37,198 nucleotides of DNA, taken from the NCBI GenBank assembly GCA_937944245.1, contig CALDYY010000128.1:1-37198 (forward strand), written 5' to 3'. The translations under genes and the position numbers were made by a program. This document shows positions 1 through 7,949 of the stretch, in pieces. Every line of letters starts with the position of its first letter. Position 1 is the first letter of the stretch. The stretch comes from an uncultured Saprospiraceae bacterium (GTDB lineage Bacteria > Bacteroidota > Bacteroidia > Chitinophagales > Saprospiraceae). Below the pieces are notes generated by a model. It did not search any database. It was not told where the DNA came from and saw nothing but the letters and a program-made list of their open reading frames with translations.

Positions 1-357
1 CTCAGACGATTTAGCTTTGTGAAGATGCGTCATTTTTCCTAACACAAAAGGGAGCTCTTTAACGGTATATTCTGCTAATCCAGTATTTCTATTATACGTT
101 CCACTGTCAAAGTAAATTAGATTATCCTCTATTTTCTCTATCCTTAACTGTTTGATTCCTAATAGCTGACCCACTTCATATGCCTCTGCATTTGCTTTTG
201 TCTGTTTAGTAACCTGCCTTTTTTGTTGTAAGAAATCGGTGTCGCGAAAAATAAGTACAATGCCACTAATAGCATACACTGCCATAACGCCAACTAAAAA
301 GAAACCTAAGTAGCGATGTATAATACGCATGTACAAATGAGCGCTATTATTTGCCAT
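1..357 (-). CDS. PepSY-associated TM helix protein, 3' part outside the window
   Basis: The first 119 codons are present, from the ATG at 357 to the left edge of the window. The N-terminus reads RIIHRYLGFFLVGV and continues into a hydrophobic helix at about residues 11-33. An RxxHRxxG helix of this kind opens PepSY-associated transmembrane proteins (PiuB type), followed here by a soluble stretch with PepSY-like character. Such proteins often sit beside TonB-dependent receptors and are thought to act as inner-membrane reductases or uptake helpers for iron carriers. The gene lies 132 bp downstream of the receptor on the same strand, so co-transcription is likely. The family call rests on the N-terminal helix and the context. 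The substrate is unknown. Confidence 0.7.
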   Translation of the reverse strand, partial: MANNSAHLYMRIIHRYLGFFLVGVMAVYAISGIVLIFRDTDFLQQKRQVTKQTKANAEAYEVGQLLGIKQLRIEKIEDNLIYFDSGTYNRNTGLAEYTVKELPFVLGKMTHLHKAKSSE

Positions 358-396
358 AAATTATAATCTCGTTAATTTACATTCAATCCAAATATG

Positions 397-427
397 AATC
401 TAGTAAGATTTTTTATTTTATTAGATT
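397..427 (-). other. weak hairpin between receptor and PepSY genes
   Basis: AATCTAGTAA (397-406) pairs with TTATTAGATT (418-427) with one G-U pair and an 11-nt AT-rich loop. There is no U-tract on the minus strand after it. It could be a weak processing or attenuation site between the two genes, or simply a chance AT-rich dyad. Confidence 0.25.
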
Positions 428-489
428 ATTAACCAAAAAAATAACTTTTGTTGCATCGGATAATAAACTGTTGAAATCAATAGTCATAA

Positions 490-2862
490 TCAAAAATTTA
501 GCACTATTCCTAGCGATGGAAGTACACTACCACTAACACTTTCATTAACTTGTATTAAACTTGTTGGGGTAATAATTTCTCCTTTATCGTCTCTACTCAA
601 GCCAAAACGAGGTTCAGAAGGTTGTGCTTGTGCTAATGCGTTTTGAATATCCAGAAAAAGGTCAAAGCTAAATTTTTTAAAGTTCCATTTTTTATCCACC
701 CTAATATCCATTTGACTAAAAGGATCAAGTCGAACTGTACCTAAATTATCATAATCAAAAATCACAGCAGGATAATTGGCTAAAGTTGCTGCTTGGTTTG
801 TTGGAGGATAAGGTGCTTTGCCCAAGTATCGGTATCGCATACTTGCTTCCCAGTTGTTACCAAATTTATAACCAGCTAGCAAAGAAATTAACGTTCCATT
901 ATCCCAGACTGCCGGTAAGAACTTTGTATTATCTGAATTTGTAAATTCACTATTATAAAAAGTTAGCGCTGCTACTGCATACCATTTACCATTGAATTTT
1001 TGTTGGTAAAGTAATTCTACTCCATAAGTTCTACCTTTTCCATCGGATGTAATTGGTTCATTACCAAATACTTCAAATCCTCCACCTTTGTTAGCCAATG
1101 AAATATTATCTGTAATAGAAACGGGATAGTTATCATATCTTTTGTAGAAACCCTCTACGGTTAATCGCGAAGATTTATTGAGCAGATATTCCATACCTAA
1201 TACTACATGGTCGCTGAGTATGTATTTAGCATCTTGATTGGTGTAAATGCCGTCATTGTTTTGAAAACCTAATGAAGTGTAAGGTAGTATTTTAAAATAT
1301 CTACCTAAAGAAGCATTTATTGTCCAGTCGCCATCCTCTGAAAGGCGATAAGATATTGATGCTCTGGGACTAAGGGTTTTATAAATTTCATTACCTGTAT
1401 TGGTGAACGTGTTTCCATCAGCGCGCAAACCAAATGATATGCCTAGTTTATCTTCTACAAAACGAGCTGAACTTTGTGCAAATAATCCATAACGCAATAA
1501 TTGTAAGGAAGTATTAAATGCTCTATTGTTAACTAAATTAGTTGTGTTGTTGGTATAGTTTGCTTGAATGAGGGTAATGCCATACAAATGCGTCCATTTG
1601 CCTGCGAATTGTGTGATGCTTGTGCGAAGCCGAGTTTCCATTTCTCTGGAATCATTTTCTAGGAAAAGTCCATTCAAATTAATGTTGTCTTCATATTGTG
1701 AAAATCCATTATCTAAAATATTGTTACTCAATGTCATGCGCAAAAAGCCATTATTACTTTTAAAACGTTTTCGCCAACCTACACCAATCGTATTTGTGCG
1801 CTGTTGAATCACTGGAAGTTGGTCTTGTATTGCCTTTTGCTCGGCATCTAAATCTTCTAAGTCGTTGATAGTCAGATCATCAATAGAGCCTACTCCTGTA
1901 ATATAAATTTCGTTATAAGTATTTATTTTATGATTTATTTTATATTGATAATCCCAATAATTAGGTAAAAATGGTAGTCCAATGACCTCAAATAATAATT
2001 GTAAGTAAGAGCGTCTTACAGAAGCAATGAAAGTGGTTTTAGATTCTTCTTTTCCTTTTTTAAATAATGGTCCTTCTGTGGTAAGTGCTGCTTCACTAGA
2101 ACTTATTCTAAAATTAGTTTGAAATTTTCGAGGATTACCATTGCGTTGGTCAAATTGCAATACCCCTGAAAGTACATTGTCGTATTGCGCACCAAATGCA
2201 CTAGCGGAAAGCGTAACACCATCAAAAAAAGATACATTGAGTAAGCCAACAGGACCGCCCGCACTACCTTGCGTAGCAAAATGGTTGATGTTTGGTATTT
2301 CAATACCATCCAAAAAATAGACATTTTCATTGGGTGCACCACCTCTGATGATAACGTCATTGCGGAATCCACCTACCGAACCAGAAACACCAGGTAGCGA
2401 CTGTACAACCTTAGCAATATCATTGTTACCACCAGGATAGGCAACAATTTCTTCTTGGCTCAGTTTCTGAATAGAGAGTGGGGTAGTGTTGAGTTTCTCA
2501 AATGGATTAGGCGTAACTACAACATCGCCTAACACGTTTATGCTTTCACTTAACTCAACGGTCAAATCTGGATTACCACCAGAACGCACCACCACGTTGT
2601 ATCTTGTTACAGGTGTATAGCCCACAAAAGAAATGACGACGTTGTACGTTTTAGGTGGGATATTTTCTAAACTAAAACGACCATCAAGGTCAGTAGTTGT
2701 ACCGATATTAGTGGATTCCAGTAATACGGTTGCTCCAATAAGCGGTTCTTGTGTTTTTGCGTCTTTCACTGAACCAAGTAATGTTCCTGTCGTTTGAGAC
2801 CATAACATTTGCCCTACCAACAATAAACTGAACAATAGAAAAGGTGATTTTTGATGCAACAT
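490..2862 (-). CDS. TonB-dependent outer-membrane receptor
   Basis: The 790-residue protein has a signal peptide ending near WSQ at residues 21-23. A CarboxypepD_reg-like Ig fold follows at about 25-110 (GSVKDAKTQEPLIGATV, then DGRFSLENIP). A plug domain at about 118-235 contains NDIAKVVQSLPGV, VIIRGGAPNENVYFLDGIEI and a final LSGVLQF. The rest is a 22-strand-type barrel ending in a terminal aromatic residue (VLNF). It would import a ligand across the outer membrane using TonB energy. The downstream PepSY-type gene and the divergent MarR regulator point to a regulated nutrient system, possibly for iron complexes. No SusD partner is present, which argues against a polysaccharide locus. The ligand cannot be read from the sequence. 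Confidence 0.9.
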   Translation of the reverse strand: MLHQKSPFLLFSLLLVGQMLWSQTTGTLLGSVKDAKTQEPLIGATVLLESTNIGTTTDLDGRFSLENIPPKTYNVVISFVGYTPVTRYNVVVRSGGNPDLTVELSESINVLGDVVVTPNPFEKLNTTPLSIQKLSQEEIVAYPGGNNDIAKVVQSLPGVSGSVGGFRNDVIIRGGAPNENVYFLDGIEIPNINHFATQGSAGGPVGLLNVSFFDGVTLSASAFGAQYDNVLSGVLQFDQRNGNPRKFQTNFRISSSEAALTTEGPLFKKGKEESKTTFIASVRRSYLQLLFEVIGLPFLPNYWDYQYKINHKINTYNEIYITGVGSIDDLTINDLEDLDAEQKAIQDQLPVIQQRTNTIGVGWRKRFKSNNGFLRMTLSNNILDNGFSQYEDNINLNGLFLENDSREMETRLRTSITQFAGKWTHLYGITLIQANYTNNTTNLVNNRAFNTSLQLLRYGLFAQSSARFVEDKLGISFGLRADGNTFTNTGNEIYKTLSPRASISYRLSEDGDWTINASLGRYFKILPYTSLGFQNNDGIYTNQDAKYILSDHVVLGMEYLLNKSSRLTVEGFYKRYDNYPVSITDNISLANKGGGFEVFGNEPITSDGKGRTYGVELLYQQKFNGKWYAVAALTFYNSEFTNSDNTKFLPAVWDNGTLISLLAGYKFGNNWEASMRYRYLGKAPYPPTNQAATLANYPAVIFDYDNLGTVRLDPFSQMDIRVDKKWNFKKFSFDLFLDIQNALAQAQPSEPRFGLSRDDKGEIITPTSLIQVNESVSGSVLPSLGIVLNF

Positions 2863-2908
2863 AATTTTGTAATTGATGAATTAAGAATAATGGCTTAACT
2901 AATTAAAT

Positions 2909-2938
2909 ACAAAATTGTTTTAAGAACAACAAAATTGT
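2909..2938. promoter_or_regulatory. two palindromic 10-mers spaced 20 bp, candidate MarR operator
   Basis: ACAAAATTGT occurs at 2909-2918 and again at 2929-2938, exactly 20 bp (about two helical turns) apart. Each copy is a dyad, ACAA-AA-TTGT. Between them TTGTTTTAAGAACAA (2915-2929) forms a further imperfect dyad. The sites end 14 bp before the MarR-family start codon and lie 46 bp or more upstream of the receptor start, inside the divergent spacer. MarR dimers bind such short palindromes, so autoregulation together with control of the receptor is a reasonable inference. Confidence 0.5.
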
Positions 2939-2952
2939 CAATAAATTTAACA

Positions 2953-3573
2953 ATGGATAGTATTATTCAACTTATCACTGATTATAAGGCATTTACAGAA
3001 CAGTTGCACAGTGAAGACCTATTGCTCTTTGGAGAGTGGTTAAAGCAAAAATATGCCCCGCCTACTAATTACACTACAGATGAAACTGAAGTAAACGAGG
3101 CGGGGTTGGATGTTATGGCTTCCTATCTCTTAGGCGGGTTGACGAGTTATGTGGAAGCTTGGGTTAAGTTGACGTATCGGGACTTGCCCATCCTTTCACT
3201 AGGTGATTTTGCTATTGTGAAAACAGTTCAATATCTTCAGCAACCACGCAAAAAAGATATTATGAATCAAACAATTATGGAGCGAACAACTTGTATGGAA
3301 TCTATAAAGCGATTGATTAAAATAGGTGTTTTGAAAGAGTACAATGATGAAAAAGATAAGCGAGTAAAGCGCGTTCTATTAACTTCTATGGGTGAGGATA
3401 TGGTTGCTAAGTTAGACCAAAAAATGATGAATCTGAGTGTGCTTTTGATGGGTGATTTGAGTGAGATAGAAAAAAAATCATTGTTACCACTGCTTCAAAA
3501 ATTAAATAATTTCCATGCTGAACTCTACCAGAAAAAAGATAGTTTCGATATTAAACAGCAGTACGGATTGTAG
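2953..3573 (+). CDS. MarR-family winged-helix transcriptional regulator
   Basis: The 206-residue protein has a helical N-terminus. A MarR-type DNA-binding core follows: LGDFAIVKTVQYL, the recognition region MNQTIMERTTCMESIKRLIKIGVL, and a basic wing with EKDKRVKRVLLT. The C-terminus is helical, as in MarR dimerisation arms. The reading frame extends upstream to a TTG at 2935, but that codon lies inside the second ACAAAATTGT operator-like repeat, so I prefer the ATG at 2953. It is divergent from the TonB receptor and is the obvious candidate to control that locus. MarR proteins usually repress until a small ligand binds. Its stop is 3 nt from the stop of egtD on the other strand. Confidence 0.85.
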   Translation: MDSIIQLITDYKAFTEQLHSEDLLLFGEWLKQKYAPPTNYTTDETEVNEAGLDVMASYLLGGLTSYVEAWVKLTYRDLPILSLGDFAIVKTVQYLQQPRKKDIMNQTIMERTTCMESIKRLIKIGVLKEYNDEKDKRVKRVLLTSMGEDMVAKLDQKMMNLSVLLMGDLSEIEKKSLLPLLQKLNNFHAELYQKKDSFDIKQQYGL

Positions 3574-3576
3574 CTT

Positions 3577-4524
3577 TTAAATTGTAAACGTAGGCTTAAA
3601 AAGTACAAATACGTAACCTTTAGTGGTGTTGTAATAATAATTTTGAACAGAAAAATTAGCATTTTGAGCAATATTTTCAATATCTGAAATAAAAAACTTT
3701 TTAGATATTTCTGTGTGGATGGCTTCAAAAGGCTCAAAGTGAAAACTTGTGCCATCAGATAGAGTAACCGTCTGACGTTCCAAACTTATTAAATGGCTAG
3801 CTGTGATTCCATTGGTAGGATTATAATAAGGAAAATGATCAAAACAGTCAATTTTAAAATTTCCGCCTAACTCTCGATTAATTCTTTCTAACAGGTTTAA
3901 ATTGAAGGCTTTGGTTACACCTTGTGCATCATCGTAAGCTTTGATTATTTCTCTTGGATGCTTAATTAAATCAAAAGCTACTAAAAAATAATCTTCGTGG
4001 CTTATACTATTTCGGATAAACTTAAAGAAATTAATAGCGTTTTCTGTGGAGAAATTTCCAATATTAGCCCCTAAGAATAATATTAATTTAGTAATGTCAT
4101 CTGATTTTAATAAAGGAAAAGTATCAAAATAATTACCTGCAATTCCGTCTATTTTTACATCGGATATAAATTGTTCAATTTGTATTTTATTTTCCACTAA
4201 AATATTAGGAGAAATATCAAGTGCTGTATAATTCAATGTTGTAAAATAAGGTCGAAGTTCCTTTAAAAAATACTTGGTTTTAGAGCCATTTCCTGCACCC
4301 AATTCTATAATGTTTAGCTCATTTGCTTTCAGCGATACAAACTCCGCTAATGCCTTACTTTGATTTTTGATAATCTCCATTTCATAAGCGGGTAGATAAT
4401 ACTCTTCCAACTGCATGATTTGTTTGAAGAGTTCATCTCCTCGTGAATCATAGAAGTACCTAGAAGATAGGAATTTAGGCTTTTGACTTAAGCCTTCTTT
4501 GACGTGCATTAGAAATTCGTCCAT
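3577..4524 (-). CDS. egtD: L-histidine N-alpha-methyltransferase (ergothioneine step 1)
   Basis: EgtD trimethylates histidine to hercynine using three SAM molecules. The 315-residue protein has the usual length. It shows the family start PKFLSSRYFYDSRGDELF, the YYLPAYEMEI segment, a SAM-binding loop NIIELGAGNGSKTKYFL, an ALDIS acidic strand end, LFLGANIGNF, and the C-terminal IHTEISKKF. That last segment corresponds to the TE(N/I)S region that holds the histidine substrate in characterised EgtD. It follows egtB with a 6-nt gap and is the last gene of the ribH-DUF427-egtB-egtD unit. The family assignment is secure because EgtD and EgtB occur together. Confidence 0.93.
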   Translation of the reverse strand: MDEFLMHVKEGLSQKPKFLSSRYFYDSRGDELFKQIMQLEEYYLPAYEMEIIKNQSKALAEFVSLKANELNIIELGAGNGSKTKYFLKELRPYFTTLNYTALDISPNILVENKIQIEQFISDVKIDGIAGNYFDTFPLLKSDDITKLILFLGANIGNFSTENAINFFKFIRNSISHEDYFLVAFDLIKHPREIIKAYDDAQGVTKAFNLNLLERINRELGGNFKIDCFDHFPYYNPTNGITASHLISLERQTVTLSDGTSFHFEPFEAIHTEISKKFFISDIENIAQNANFSVQNYYYNTTKGYVFVLFKPTFTI

Positions 4525-4530
4525 TATTGT

Positions 4531-5688
4531 TTATCCTTCTTTTACCAAGCGAATCCCCGAAAAAATCCAACGGGAGGAAGCATGAAAAAAATTGCGATAG
4601 GTTTTTCTAGAATGACCCTTGGGCGTGCCAATTGATGCACCTCTCAATACATTCTGATTTACCATAAATTTACCATTATATTCACCTAAAGCTCCACTTG
4701 GTTTTTTAAATCCAGGATAAGGTAAGTAACCTGAATTAGTCCATTCCCAGAGTTGCCCCCATTGAAAATAATCGGAAGCAATCTCCCATTCAAACTCAGT
4801 GGGTAAGCGCATACCTGACCATTCAGCAAAGGCAAATGCCTCATAAAGTGAAATGTGCATCACGGGTTTATTCAACTCTAATAACTGAAGTCCATTGTAA
4901 GTGTAGATGTACCAAATTCCGTCCTTTTTGTGCCAATACAAAGGATGTTCAATGGCATTATTATTGATAAAATGCCAACCTTCATCGTGCCACAAGTTGA
5001 AATTAGTGTAACCACCATCTTTCATAAATGCTAAAAATTCTTCATTGGTAATCAGTTGACTACTTATATAGAAATCATCTACATAAACCTGGTGAACTGG
5101 CTTTTCATTATCATAGTGAAATCCCTCGCCTGCTCCAATAGAATACAATCCTGCTTTTACAGGTATCCATTCTTTAGGAGTAGTAATTGTTTTTAGCTCA
5201 AAAAAATCACCCAATACAGGGAAAGTAGGTTGATTGCCTAAGATATATTTTATGTCATACGACAATAATTCTTGGTGCTGCTGCTCGTGATGAATACCTA
5301 CTTCAAGCAGGGAAAATACTTCTTCTGTTAAGTCTTCTGCGCACAAAAGTTCTAATGCTTGCGTCACATGATGTCGGTAAGCGTAAACTTCTTTTACTGT
5401 AGGACGCGTCATGAATCCTCGATTTTGCCTTGCACTACGTTTGCCCATGTTATTGTAGTAACTATTGAACAAGAACGCAAAATCAGGATGAAAGACTTGA
5501 TAATTCTTGAGGTGTTTTACCAAAATAAATTGCTCAAAAAACCATGTAGTGTGTGCCAAATGCCATTTTGGGGGAGAAACTTCATTAGTAGGCTGAGGAA
5601 TATAATCTTCGATAGCTAGCGGTTGACAGAGCATTTCAGAATGCTGCCTTGTCTCTATTAACTGTTTCAGTAAATCTTGTTGTGTCAT
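4531..5688 (-). CDS. egtB: ergothioneine sulfoxide synthase EgtB
   Basis: EgtB is an iron enzyme that joins a thiol donor to hercynine with oxygen, giving a sulfoxide. The 385-residue protein has an N-terminal DinB-like domain with the iron ligand set W-H-L-A-H (H46) and HHEQQH (H134 and H138). The C-terminal FGE-sulfatase-type domain contains GAGEGFHYDNEKP, MRLPTEFEWE, WEWTNSGY and RGASIGTPKG, and ends in SSRWIFSGIRLV. The frame is open upstream to 5715, but the ATG at 5688 overlaps the DUF427 stop (TAATG) and starts the normal N-terminus. No egtA or egtC is present here, so the thiol donor may be cysteine itself, as in some non-mycobacterial EgtB enzymes; that is inference. Confidence 0.93.
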   Translation of the reverse strand: MTQQDLLKQLIETRQHSEMLCQPLAIEDYIPQPTNEVSPPKWHLAHTTWFFEQFILVKHLKNYQVFHPDFAFLFNSYYNNMGKRSARQNRGFMTRPTVKEVYAYRHHVTQALELLCAEDLTEEVFSLLEVGIHHEQQHQELLSYDIKYILGNQPTFPVLGDFFELKTITTPKEWIPVKAGLYSIGAGEGFHYDNEKPVHQVYVDDFYISSQLITNEEFLAFMKDGGYTNFNLWHDEGWHFINNNAIEHPLYWHKKDGIWYIYTYNGLQLLELNKPVMHISLYEAFAFAEWSGMRLPTEFEWEIASDYFQWGQLWEWTNSGYLPYPGFKKPSGALGEYNGKFMVNQNVLRGASIGTPKGHSRKTYRNFFHASSRWIFSGIRLVKEG

Positions 5689-5975
5689 TATGCCTCTATT
5701 TTTACACCTTTCCAAAAGGCAATATAGTTTTTTATTTCTGATGCAGCCGCTTTAGGCTCTGGATAAAACCAAGCGGCATCTTTATTAATTTTATCGTTCA
5801 CGATTATTGTTTTGTAACTCGCTACTCCTTTCCACGAACAAGTAGTGTGCGTATCACTGTCCTGAAAAAAATCAGATTTAATGCTATTGTAAGGGAAATA
5901 ATGGTTTCCTTCAACTACTATGGTTTTATCGCTTTCCGCAATAATTTGGTCATTCCAAATTGCTTTCATATTCAT
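5688..5975 (-). CDS. DUF427 family protein
   Basis: The 95-residue protein matches the compact DUF427 fold: KAIWNDQIIAES, then FFQDSDTHTTCSWKG, then DAAWFYPEPKAAASEIKNYIAF, in the usual order and length. DUF427 has no assigned reaction. The H-x(0-2)-T-x-C-x-WKG and AAWxYP(E/D)P blocks are the conserved core. Its stop TAA shares one base with the egtB start codon, so the two are probably translationally coupled. It begins 13 nt after the ribH stop. A second ATG two codons in (5969) is an equally possible start. Its place inside an ergothioneine operon suggests a linked function, which is inference only. Confidence 0.87.
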   Translation of the reverse strand: MNMKAIWNDQIIAESDKTIVVEGNHYFPYNSIKSDFFQDSDTHTTCSWKGVASYKTIIVNDKINKDAAWFYPEPKAAASEIKNYIAFWKGVKIEA

Positions 5976-5988
5976 TTTTTTTAATTAA

Positions 5989-6504
5989 TTAAAAACCAAT
6001 TTTCTTTTTGCTATCGCCCATTTCCATTTTAAGTGCAGCCATGCGAATAGCGGTTACCGCAGCTTCTACACCCTTATTACCATGCTTGCCGCCGGCTCTA
6101 TCTTGAGCTTGTTCAAGTGTGTTTGGCGTTAGTACACCAAATATGCAAGGAATATTGGTGGCTAAACTCAAGTTGACTAAGCCTTTTGCCACAGCATCAT
6201 TGATATAATCATTGTGCTTAGTTTCGCCTTGTATCACACAACCGATGCAAATGACAGCATCTATTTTGTAATGAGTAGTACATAATCTAGCACCCATAGG
6301 CAACTCAAAAGAACCCGGCACTTGAATAGTGTGAATATTATCAGCGATTGTACCATGTTTAATGAGTGTGTCATAGCAACCTTCATACAAAGCATGCGTA
6401 ATTTCTTTATTCCATTCAGATAGTATAATACCAAATTTCATATTTCGAGCAGAAGGAATACTTTGCTCATCGTATTGAGATAGATTTTGATGTACACTTG
6501 CCAT
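5989..6504 (-). CDS. ribH: 6,7-dimethyl-8-ribityllumazine synthase
   Basis: RibH condenses 5-amino-6-ribitylaminouracil with a four-carbon phosphate to give the riboflavin precursor lumazine, usually in icosahedral or pentameric assemblies. The 171-residue protein shows FGIILSEWNKEIT, VPGSFELPMGAR, DAVICIGCVIQGETKHNDYI (the GxxxxGxTxH(F/Y/N)xxI active-site block), PCIFGVLTPNTLEQA, and AGGKHGNKGVEAA. It is the first gene of the unit that continues with DUF427, egtB and egtD. A long hairpin ends 17 nt upstream of its start, and I see no clear promoter in the remaining space. No FMN riboswitch is visible. Confidence 0.95.
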   Translation of the reverse strand: MASVHQNLSQYDEQSIPSARNMKFGIILSEWNKEITHALYEGCYDTLIKHGTIADNIHTIQVPGSFELPMGARLCTTHYKIDAVICIGCVIQGETKHNDYINDAVAKGLVNLSLATNIPCIFGVLTPNTLEQAQDRAGGKHGNKGVEAAVTAIRMAALKMEMGDSKKKIGF

Positions 6505-6521
6505 AGTTCTAATGTTTAATT

Positions 6522-6564
6522 AAAAAAGACTTGCTAAACCTTTAAGATTCAGCAAGTCTTTTTT
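6522..6564 (-). terminator. hairpin between TPR gene and ribH, terminator or attenuator
   Basis: AAAAAAGACTTGCT (6522-6535) and AGCAAGTCTTTTTT (6551-6564) form a perfect 14-bp stem with a 15-nt loop, bounded by A and T runs so that either strand gives a U-rich 3' arm. Read leftward it would end the TPR gene transcript, but it finishes only 17 nt before the ribH start codon. It therefore acts either as a leaky terminator or as a leader structure for ribH. Confidence 0.7.
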
Positions 6565-6597
6565 GTTACTTTTTATTGAGTTAAATGTATTGAGCTA

Positions 6598-7302
6598 TTA
6601 ACCTTTAGTTTTTACTCGCTCAATGTATTTTTCAATATCACTAGCTACTGCTGATTTAGCATACTTTTCTTTTATTTTGTTGTATGCATCCAATGCTCCT
6701 TTCGTATCTCCTTGATATTCAGATAGCATTCCTATTTTTTTCAAATAATAAGGCGTTAGCAAATCGTTATCATCTGTATTAGCTGCCTTTTTGTAGAAGC
6801 TCATAGCCTTTGCTAAGTCTCCTTTTTCTGCATGAGCATCTCCCAATGCACCAAATTTCATGATAGGTGTAATGATACCCTTGGGTTTAAAATCATTCAA
6901 GTAGGAGATTGCTGCATCAAATTGACCAAGATTCAAGTAAGAAATACCTGCATAATAGTGCGCGATATTCGCTGCCGGTGTTCCTTTATAGTTGTCAATA
7001 ATCTCCAAGAAACCAGAAAACCCACCGCCTGGATTGGTCAATGCTTGAATAAAAGAATCCCTTTCAAATTGGAACTCGGCTTGAAACATTTGCTCTACCG
7101 CCTCCTTTTGACGCGGTAGTTTGTAAAAATTATTATAAGCAAATATACCACCAATCAATAACAATATACCTGCTAATCCACCTAAGATGAGGCTTTGATT
7201 ACGCTCAATAAAGCCTTGTGCTTGGTCGCGGACTTCTACAATGTCCATTAAAACATCTTCTTGTTTCTTCCCGCCTCTTGTTTTTCCTTTACGCTTCGCC
7301 AT
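6598..7302 (-). CDS. TPR-containing membrane-anchored protein
   Basis: With the start at 7302 the protein has 234 residues. It has a Lys/Arg-rich head (AKRKGKTRGGKK), a transmembrane helix SLILGGLAGILLLIGGIFAY near residues 37-56, and then tetratricopeptide-like helices (AANIAHYYAGISYLNLGQ, AHAEKGDLAKAMSFYKKA, LLTPYYLKKIGMLSEYQGD). This resembles the YfgM/TPR_21 group, single-pass proteins that put a TPR domain in the periplasm. The frame also opens at 7323, but a TATCTTTG box at 7332-7339 would then leave almost no leader, so the ATG at 7302 is preferred. It probably mediates protein-protein contacts in envelope assembly; the partner is unknown. Confidence 0.75.
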   Translation of the reverse strand: MAKRKGKTRGGKKQEDVLMDIVEVRDQAQGFIERNQSLILGGLAGILLLIGGIFAYNNFYKLPRQKEAVEQMFQAEFQFERDSFIQALTNPGGGFSGFLEIIDNYKGTPAANIAHYYAGISYLNLGQFDAAISYLNDFKPKGIITPIMKFGALGDAHAEKGDLAKAMSFYKKAANTDDNDLLTPYYLKKIGMLSEYQGDTKGALDAYNKIKEKYAKSAVASDIEKYIERVKTKG

Positions 7303-7331
7303 AAGATTTTTTGCTTTTTTCAAAAGTAGCG

Positions 7332-7360
7332 CAAAGATAATTTAGTTTTTCAGAAACAAA
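7332..7360 (-). promoter_or_regulatory. Bacteroidota-type promoter for the TPR gene
   Basis: On the minus strand TTTG (7360-7357) is followed after 17 nt by TATCTTTG (7339-7332), a full match to the TAnnTTTG -7 element. Transcription would start near 7327, about 25 nt before the ATG at 7302. Confidence 0.5.
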
Positions 7361-7396
7361 AAAAATGTTCACGATTCTGCCAGAAATCAATACGAG

Positions 7397-7948
7397 TTAG
7401 GCAGGTACGCTCTTTAAACGATGAGCAAATTTCTTTTTGAATTTTGCTACTTTAGGCGTAATCACTACGGTACAATATGGATTGCGATTACCAGTTTTTA
7501 CATAGTAGTCCTGATGATAGGCTTCTGCTTCATAAAATGCCTCCAAAGGAGCTACTTCGGTAACTATTGGGTCATCATATAAAGTGGTGGCTACTTCGCG
7601 AATAGATTTTTCCACAATCGCTTTTTGTTCTTCATTATGATAAAAAATAACAGAACGATACTGTGGACCAACATCATTACCTTGACGATTTAATGTAGTT
7701 GGGTCGTGTGCTGTCCAAAACATTTCGATAATTTCTTCAAATGTAATTACTTCGGGGTCAAATTGAACCTGTACAACTTCTGCATGACCAGTCATTTTGG
7801 AGCAAACGTCTTTATAGTTTGCTGTTTCTGCTGTGCCTCCAGCATAGCCTGATTTCACGCTTTCCACTCCTTGCACATCTCTGTACACTGCCTCCACACA
7901 CCAAAAACATCCGCCTCCCAATGTCGCTGTTTCTACTATTTTGCTCAT
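7397..7948 (-). CDS. msrA: peptide-methionine (S)-S-oxide reductase
   Basis: MsrA reduces the S form of methionine sulfoxide in proteins. The 183-residue protein carries the catalytic motif GGGCFWCVEAVY (nucleophile Cys14), then GVESVKSGYAGG, YKDVCSKMTGHAEVVQV, FWTAHDPTTLNRQGNDVGPQYRS and AEAYHQDYY, all hallmark blocks in the normal order. A further cysteine in NPYCTVV may serve in recycling. There is no fused MsrB domain and no signal peptide, so it acts in the cytoplasm. Its start codon is 1 nt after the mqnA stop, so it is the last gene of the mqn unit. Confidence 0.95.
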   Translation of the reverse strand: MSKIVETATLGGGCFWCVEAVYRDVQGVESVKSGYAGGTAETANYKDVCSKMTGHAEVVQVQFDPEVITFEEIIEMFWTAHDPTTLNRQGNDVGPQYRSVIFYHNEEQKAIVEKSIREVATTLYDDPIVTEVAPLEAFYEAEAYHQDYYVKTGNRNPYCTVVITPKVAKFKKKFAHRLKSVPA

Positions 7949-7949
7949 A

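Noticed and set aside
2935-2952. TTG start of the MarR gene at 2935
   Set aside because: It would place the start codon inside the operator-like repeat, and an ATG in the same frame follows at 2953.
5989-6600. FMN riboswitch before ribH
   Set aside because: The upstream space is only about 90 nt and contains a simple hairpin; none of the conserved FMN aptamer segments is visible.
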